Source: Phyllostachys edulis (Eukaryota; Streptophyta; Magnoliopsida; Poales; Poaceae). From it: 64,000 nt of DNA. The stretch is from the NCBI GenBank assembly GCA_036346405.1, contig CM070548.1:88123333-88187332 (forward strand), given 5' to 3'. This document shows, piece by piece, positions 58,693 to 64,000 of this stretch (positions are counted from its first letter, which is position 1; the number at the start of each line of letters is the position of its first letter). The notes under the pieces are model-generated. The model did not search any database, was not told the DNA's origin, and saw only the letters and a list, made by a program, of their open reading frames with translations. Made by a program: the position numbers and the translations under genes.

Positions 58693-59960
58693 AATAATGC
58701 ATGTCTAGATTGCGAGGACAAGGATATGATGGAGCATCAAATATGAGAAGACAATTTCATGGGTTGCAAAGACACGTATTAGATGAAAATCCATATACCT
58801 TTTATGTCCATTGCTTTGCTCATCAGTTGCTATTAGTGGTTGTTTCTGTAGCCAAGTGTCTTTAATTTATCTTGGATTTCTTTAACTACACCACCATGAT
58901 TGTCATCACGGTTAATGCTTCTTGTAACACAAGAGATCAATTGGCCCAAGATCACCATGATAAAATTGTGAACAAATTAGAGACCGCTGAAATTTTCCCA
59001 GGAAGAGGGAAAAATCAACAAACTAACTTTGTGTCATCTTCTTCTCATGTGGGATTCGGTCCTAGAGGTATTACAGAACTTGAGTGATGATGTCACTAAC
59101 GCAACACAGAAAACCAAAGCTTTGGGTTTGTTGGAAAAAAAATGGAAAGCTTTGAATTTGTATTTATCATGCATCTTCTGATCAGAATTATGGGCAGAAC
59201 TAATGATCTTTCACAATGCTTGCAAAAGAAAGATCAAAATATTGTTCGTGTTGTAGGGTTGATAGGGACCACATTGAAGACAATTGAGGTAACAAGAAAT
59301 TGTTGTTGAGATGAGCTTTTTGAAGAATCAAACGCCTTTTGTCTCCAACATAATATCTTGGTGCCAAACATGTCTGATAAAATACCGAATAGAGGTCGTT
59401 CAATGGGTCGTCATGGCAGCCAGATGGTAACTTACTATGATCATTTCCATCATGAAATATTTATTGTGGTGCATGACCAAATTATTGTTGAGTTGAATAA
59501 TCGCTTTGTTGAAAGATCTACTCAGTTATTGAGTTGCATTGCTTGTCTTGATCCAAAGAATTATTTTGCCAACTTTGATGAAGATAAATTAATTGAACTT
59601 GTTAGGATGTATGCTGCTGACTTCTCCCAATATGATTGTGTAGTCCTTAGAGACCAACTAGACACATTTATTGCTGATGTGAGAGATGATCAAGATTTTG
59701 CAAACTGTATTGATCTTGGAAATCTTGTTGTGAAGATGGTTCAGACCGACAGACACACAGTTTTCCCATTGGTATATTGTCTCATTGAATTGGTTTTGAT
59801 TTTGCCAGTGGCAACAATAACTGCAGAAAGAGCCTTCTCAGCTATGAGCATTATTAAAACTGATTTATGGAATAAGATGAATGGATGAATCATAGCATGA
59901 TATGCTATATTGAGCGAGACATATTTGCAAGCATTAAAGATGATAGGGTTAATTCCTTAT
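58693..59960 (+). pseudogene. hAT-like protein, C-terminal half
   Basis: After the CACTA composite the frame picks up at SRLRGQGYDGASNM, then GLQRHVLDENPYTFYVHCFAHQL, the conserved DUF4371-type core. It continues with IMGRTNDLSQCLQKKDQNIV and DPKNYFANFDEDKLIELVRMY. It ends in the hAT dimerisation motif LPVATITAERAFSAMSIIKTD...NKM (about 59805-59880). A frame change then leads to a short ICYIERDIFASI end near 59900-59950. Several frameshifts lie before 59358. Of the whole gene this part is best kept (176 open codons, 59358-59888). Confidence 0.82.
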
Positions 59961-60680
59961 TTGCCGTTGGAAGTTGATCGGCTCCCTGAAATACCATCGT
60001 CAAATTGTTTGTCCCTTTTTTGCCACTCGTTCTCAAGTTCTCTCCCTTTTTTTGCTACTCCCGTGAACTTAGCCGTGAACTTGGCCACGAAAAGACGATT
60101 TTGCCCCTAAGTGAATTTTTTAGGGCTGAGATCTTTAGGGAATTATTTGACATGGTAATATAGTTCCAAAAAATATGAAATTTTTAGGGGAAGTTCCTAA
60201 CATAATCTAGATTATTTTGTAATTTTTATAGGTTTTTTTAAACATGTTGTTCTCTAAAAATATTTCAAGTTTCAGCTTTTATGCATTTTTATTATTCTAT
60301 TTGATAAAAGTTGGTACAAACATGTTTTAAATAATTCCCATTTTGTTGACAGTATCATTACATCAAGTTTAGATTTTAAAACATGTTTTTACCAACTTTT
60401 CTCAAATACAATAATAAAAATGCATAAAACCAAAACTTGAAATATTTTTAGAGAAAAATATGTTGTAAATAAAACTCTATAAAAATTACAAAATAATATA
60501 CACTATGTTAGAAACTTCTCCCAAAAATTTCATAATTGTTGAACTATATTACTATGTCAAATAATTCCTAAAGATCTCAAATTCTAAATAATTCACTTAG
60601 GGGCAAAATCGTCTTTTCATGGCCAAGTTCACGGCTAAGTTCACAGGAGTGACAAAAAGGGGAGAGAACTTGAGAACGTA
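59945..60680. mobile_element. Long-inverted-repeat element
   Basis: Arms of about 310 bp (60028-60340 and 60365-60678) are near-complete reverse complements, from CGTTCTCAAGTTCTCTCC at the left to GGAGAGAACTTGAGAACG at the right, with a short loop. There is no coding. Left of the arms, 59945-60015 repeats a second motif, TTCCTTATTTGCC...CCCTGAAAT, found again at 60733 and inverted at about 61310. It is probably a MULE- or foldback-type non-autonomous element; family and target duplication are not resolved. Confidence 0.7.
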
Positions 60681-60724
60681 TGTGGCTTGATTATGAATGA
60701 AAAATTAGTGCTAAATCTTTTTTG

Positions 60725-61330
60725 CCACTATATTTCTAGGATTAAATTCTTTATTTGCCACCGGAACTTGGCCAGGTCCCTAAAATGTCATTGCGAAACT
60801 CTTCCTTTTATTGTCATCGGATCTCAACTTTTTTCTCGTTTTTGCCACTCTTGTTGGTCAATCATGAGTTGATTGTCAAATTATATGCGAAAAGACTTAT
60901 TTACCCTTCTTCTTTATCCCTCCTCTCTCATTGTCTATAGTTTCTTGGTACTGTATCATTAGTGCCATAGGGCATAGTACTAATCGTTGGTTGATCTCAC
61001 ATTCTCAGTGCGCTAGTTGTGACTTGCAAGTTTGTTTGGCTGTCTAGCCCATCTCCTACTAAGCTGGTATTGTAGCCACCAGCTACAAGATTAAGGATGA
61101 GCACCACAGCAAATCTGAGTCATTTTGATCCTCACAGATCAATCACGCGCTAAAACCCGAAGCAGACCAAGAGACCCGGTCGGTATGGCATGCCGTCGGC
61201 TCTCCAACGTGGCAAAAACAGGATAAAAGTTAAGATTCGATGACAATAAAGAAAGAAAGAGTTTGACGATGATATTTTAGAGGTCCGACTAACTCTCAAT
61301 GATAAATAAAGAATTAGTCTGTATTTCAAT
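60725..61330. mobile_element. Second inverted-repeat element sharing the same terminal motif
   Basis: 60733-60853 (ATTCTTTATTTGCCACCGG... to ...TTTTTGCCAC) is the reverse complement, with mismatches, of 61203-61320. The interior is about 350 bp without coding. The terminal motif is shared with 59945-60015. Confidence 0.6.
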
Positions 61331-61479
61331 ATGTTTCCTATGTTTTTGCCCATTTCCCTTTTTTGTGCGCATTCCAAAAGGGCAACATATCCTATGCACA
61401 TGACCTTATGTGTGCACATATGGACATAGGAGATCCCAGCCATTCATTTCGTCATCAACGGCCGAAGATCACCCCGCCG

Positions 61480-61949
61480 GCTCCACTTGACTGTTTTGCT
61501 AAACAACCCCCGCGCGATGCTACCTTTTGTTCGTTCGCACCCCCCAACTTCAGCCCGAGCTCCATTCCCCTTCTTCCTCCACGGGCTAGGGTTGGGAGCT
61601 CCTGCGCCGCCTGACCCCGCGCCTCCCCTTGCGTCGACGCGTCCCTGCCGCCGCCTCCTCCCGCCTCCTCACAGATCCTCAAGGTTCGCCCAGTCCCTCC
61701 TGCGCCTCATTCCTCTACCGCACCGCCCCCAAATTAATCGTCGATCATCTATCCTATCCCCTTGCGCCTAGCAAGACATTTTCCTCCCATATCTTCTTCC
61801 TCTCCTGTGACATTAATCGAGCGTCGCAGTGTCTCTTCCCAAGTTTCGGTGTTCGCTTGGCGCTGTCTGCTGCAGGCCGACGTCCCTCGCCGCCGCCGCC
61901 TCCCCCGCGCCTCCCATGCTCTCTAGACCCTCCTGCGCAGAACCGTGAG
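61480..61949 (+). other. Likely 5' leader exon of a plus-strand gene
   Basis: A C-rich, CT-rich block contains 'gctagggttggga' (a motif common in plant leaders) and ends in a good donor, GTGAG|GTAAGC, at 61949/61950. Open frames in it are compositional. No TATA box was placed. Confidence 0.4.
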
Positions 61950-62163
61950 GTAAGCTTTCTTGATTTTTCTGATTGTGGGGGTTCATTAGGAGCTGCAAGT
62001 GGTTGCTAGATTGCCTAAAAGACTAGTGTGCGTGGTCTGCTCAATGTGTCCAAAAGGTATTGCTGAAGGGTGTGAGGTATTCGCTTTTGGAACTAATATT
62101 GTGGGTTGTGGAGTAGTCCCTAGAGGAGTGTAATTTGGTTTTTAATTTCTTATATGCGTGTAG

Positions 62164-62609
62164 ATTGGAGTTCAGAGGAGCACCTGGTGACGAGCATGGT
62201 TCAGGTGGGTTTTCTCCTGCCAGTGATATCAGTTTAAAATTTTATGTTGCACGAGGCCATCTCAGAGTATGTTTTCCGATATTGTTGTAGATCCATTCAT
62301 ATTTAGGCATTTGGATTTACATTTTTAGAGCTTCTTCTTTAGGTACTGGCTTTGGAGTGAGATGTTAGGGCTAACTAAGTGAGAGTGAGTTATTAAGGGC
62401 ACTTGGATTTGATCAAGATAGTGAGGTTATAGAAAGTGTTCTATACATCAAGAGTATAGGATGGTGTCGATTTCTTGCAATTTATTTTTAGTCAGCTAAT
62501 TGAGCATGGCTGAAAGCATCAGCTCTTCAATATGCATTGTACATCTTTTCATGGTTTCAGGAATTTATGTGCCATATTTTTGCTACCCAATGGAAGGCTC
62601 TGATGAATG
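62164..62609 (+). CDS. Tentative first coding exons of a plus-strand gene
   Basis: An acceptor TGTAG|ATTGG at 62163/62164 opens a short exon with ATG at 62196 (ATGGTTCAG) and a donor CAG|GTGGGT at 62204/62205. The next exon, 62561-62609, has acceptor TTTCAG|GAATTT and donor AATG|GTAATT and would continue the frame as EFMCHIFATQWKALMN. The product is not recognised, and no further exon could be placed before about 63200. It may instead be a spliced non-coding transcript. Confidence 0.3.
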
Positions 62610-63441
62610 GTAATTACGGGTTAAGTGCTTCATCATCATGGAAACTGGACCTAAAGAGATGTAGCCACTCCATCCATTTGTTTTCCTATTTGAAAACCTT
62701 TGTTTTATGAAGGAATAACAGCACCAAATGTCCTATGTAAATGTATTTGCAATTGGCTTCTATTCTGAAGTAAATCAAAGCAATCTACTCTGGACATTGA
62801 TATGCTAGTGTCGAATTATGTTTGTGGGATGATGCTCTCTCATGCAATGGAATGATCAATGGAAATTGTGAATCTTTATGTGCAAATTTATGTATCTATA
62901 TCATGTGTATGCAAATTTGTGATGCCAATTTGACACCATGGAATATGTGTTTATGTTGTTTGTGCCAATTTGTCACCATGGAATGATGTTAACCTTGTTC
63001 TTTCAACAAGTCACAAGTACATCCTTTCTAAGAGTTCATTTCAGTTATAAACAAGAGCAATGTAGTAATCAACCGATCCAACAAATGCATGAATCATTTA
63101 GCGTGTCAAGCGCACACATAAAAGGGTGTGCTCATGATTATAACTTTGCAGACCTCTCAAATTCACAACAAATCTGTTATTGTTCCCTCTCATAATTTTG
63201 GCAGAATTTCTACTGTAGGTCAATGCGTAGATTTGCATTCATACAAATAACATTGTCATACCATATGCAAAATGACAAGCACCATTATCAAACCAGATGC
63301 GAATTAACTCACACCGGATGGTAGTCATACAAGTCTTCCAAATAAACAGTCATACAAGTCTTTGAAAAAAAAGCAAATAACAGATAAATCTTGAAATGGC
63401 AAGATACATGCGAACGTTTTCTATTTCTAGCTTCACTCGGA
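62610..63441. other. Intron- or UTR-like sequence, no gene seen
   Basis: AT-rich sequence with one open frame of 85 residues (62938-63195) that lacks any recognisable motif and is probably fortuitous. It contains a small repeated phrase, 'gccaatttg(a/t)caccatggaat', at 62925 and 62966. Confidence 0.35.
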
Positions 63442-64000
63442 TCATGTTGTTCTCTTCTTCCAAGGGGTGAACTTCTTCCTGGAATTAGTCTTCCTTTGGG
63501 GTGGAGTTCCAGCAGTAGGGAGTTCCTTCTCCAGCTTTAGTAAGTCAAACTTGCCTGCAAAAAAAATCGATAGGCATTAGTACAAAGCAAAGGACCTACA
63601 GAAAACTAAATTTCTCTACTCTACTGCACCATGTGATATTCTTCAATTTCAACCATGTTGACATGGTTACCATCCATGACAGAAAACTACCATTAACACT
63701 GAGATGAACTACTATTTCGAACAAACATCGAACAGTGAAGTTTCTATTCCACAAAATCAAGATTTACAGCTACTTATGTCGTATTACCAATGCAAATTAC
63801 TAGTGTATTAGCAGTGGGACAAACATAGTATAATTCATCAAGGCCTAGAATTTACCAATTTTTTGCACATTGACCAAATATGAATTAATGAAGAAGACCA
63901 ATTCAAAAACTCTACAAATTATTGACGAACATCAATTTAACAATGTGTACGCTGGTTTTAACTAAATGAGAAGAAAGCTAAGTAACTTACAGATAAGAAG
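63442..64000 (-). CDS. Last exons of an unidentified minus-strand gene (partial)
   Basis: The terminal exon 63554-63442 follows a good acceptor (TTTTTTTTGCAG|GC). It reads KFDLLKLEKELPTAGTPPQR, then KTNSRKKFTPWKKRTT and a TGA at 63442-63444. The basic, lysine- and arginine-rich end suggests a nuclear or nucleic-acid-binding protein, but I cannot name it. A strong donor on the minus strand (TTATCT|GTAAGT) at 63991/63990 marks the preceding exon, which runs off the window. The intron would be 63555-63990. Confidence 0.5.

Noticed and set aside
62938..63195. 85-residue open frame near the right end
   Set aside because: It has no motif and sits in AT-rich intron-like sequence; likely fortuitous.

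Overview
This window is plant nuclear DNA, and everything recognisable in it points to a grass (Poaceae). It holds one well-preserved spliced gene, fragments of what may be one or two further genes at the right edge, and otherwise layer upon layer of transposable elements typical of grass genomes: Sirevirus-type Ty1/copia, Ty3/gypsy and CACTA (En/Spm) elements, a miniature LTR element, a Micron-like insertion in a TA microsatellite, and long-inverted-repeat elements. There is no bacterial-style operon, rRNA gene or CRISPR array. All gene models come from reading splice sites and protein motifs by eye.

The only gene that looks intact is a growth-regulating factor on the minus strand at 22976-26473. 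Five coding exons join to 392 codons with a QLQ domain, a WRC domain, FFD and TQL motifs, and a miR396 target site. Its start, domain sequence and C-terminal 'NGD' match what I remember of rice GRF4, the grain-size and nitrogen-use regulator. I call it a GRF4-like gene; its promoter side lies at 26480-27400 and its 3' side at about 22000-22975.

Layout from left to right. 1-4890: a decayed Ty3/gypsy element on the minus strand arranged LTR-internal-LTR-internal. 5113-5590: an LTR fragment. 5600-18982: a large decayed CACTA element with a TNP2-like transposase pseudogene (6466-9620), a second En/Spm-type gene with a Ulp1-like tail (11884-14470), a captured Sirevirus 3' region, and a nested 1.97 kb miniature LTR retrotransposon (16729-18697). 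20620-21685: the 3' end of another copia element. 22976-26473: the GRF gene. 27900-46670: a nest in which an old Sirevirus LTR was split by a one-LTR gypsy-like element (28414-43516) that itself carries a near-complete Sirevirus (29912-40673), and was split again by a 2.86 kb LTR-like block (43624-46481). 48622-52300: LTR-type sequence with 60-bp tandem repeats. 53311-59960: a hAT-like zinc-finger/dimerisation pseudogene broken by a CACTA composite (53989-58692) that carries captured segments and a Micron-like hairpin inside a TA microsatellite. 59945-61330: long-inverted-repeat elements. 61480-64000: gene-like sequence again, with leader exons of a possible plus-strand gene and the last exon of a minus-strand gene.

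No new gene system is evident. The most unusual items are the CACTA composite, whose end homology and target-site duplications imply different pairings; the Micron-like hairpin between two TA tracts; transposase-binding-type repeats placed inside CACTA elements next to a GC-rich leader; and the repeated use of different short palindromes in Sirevirus-type LTRs.
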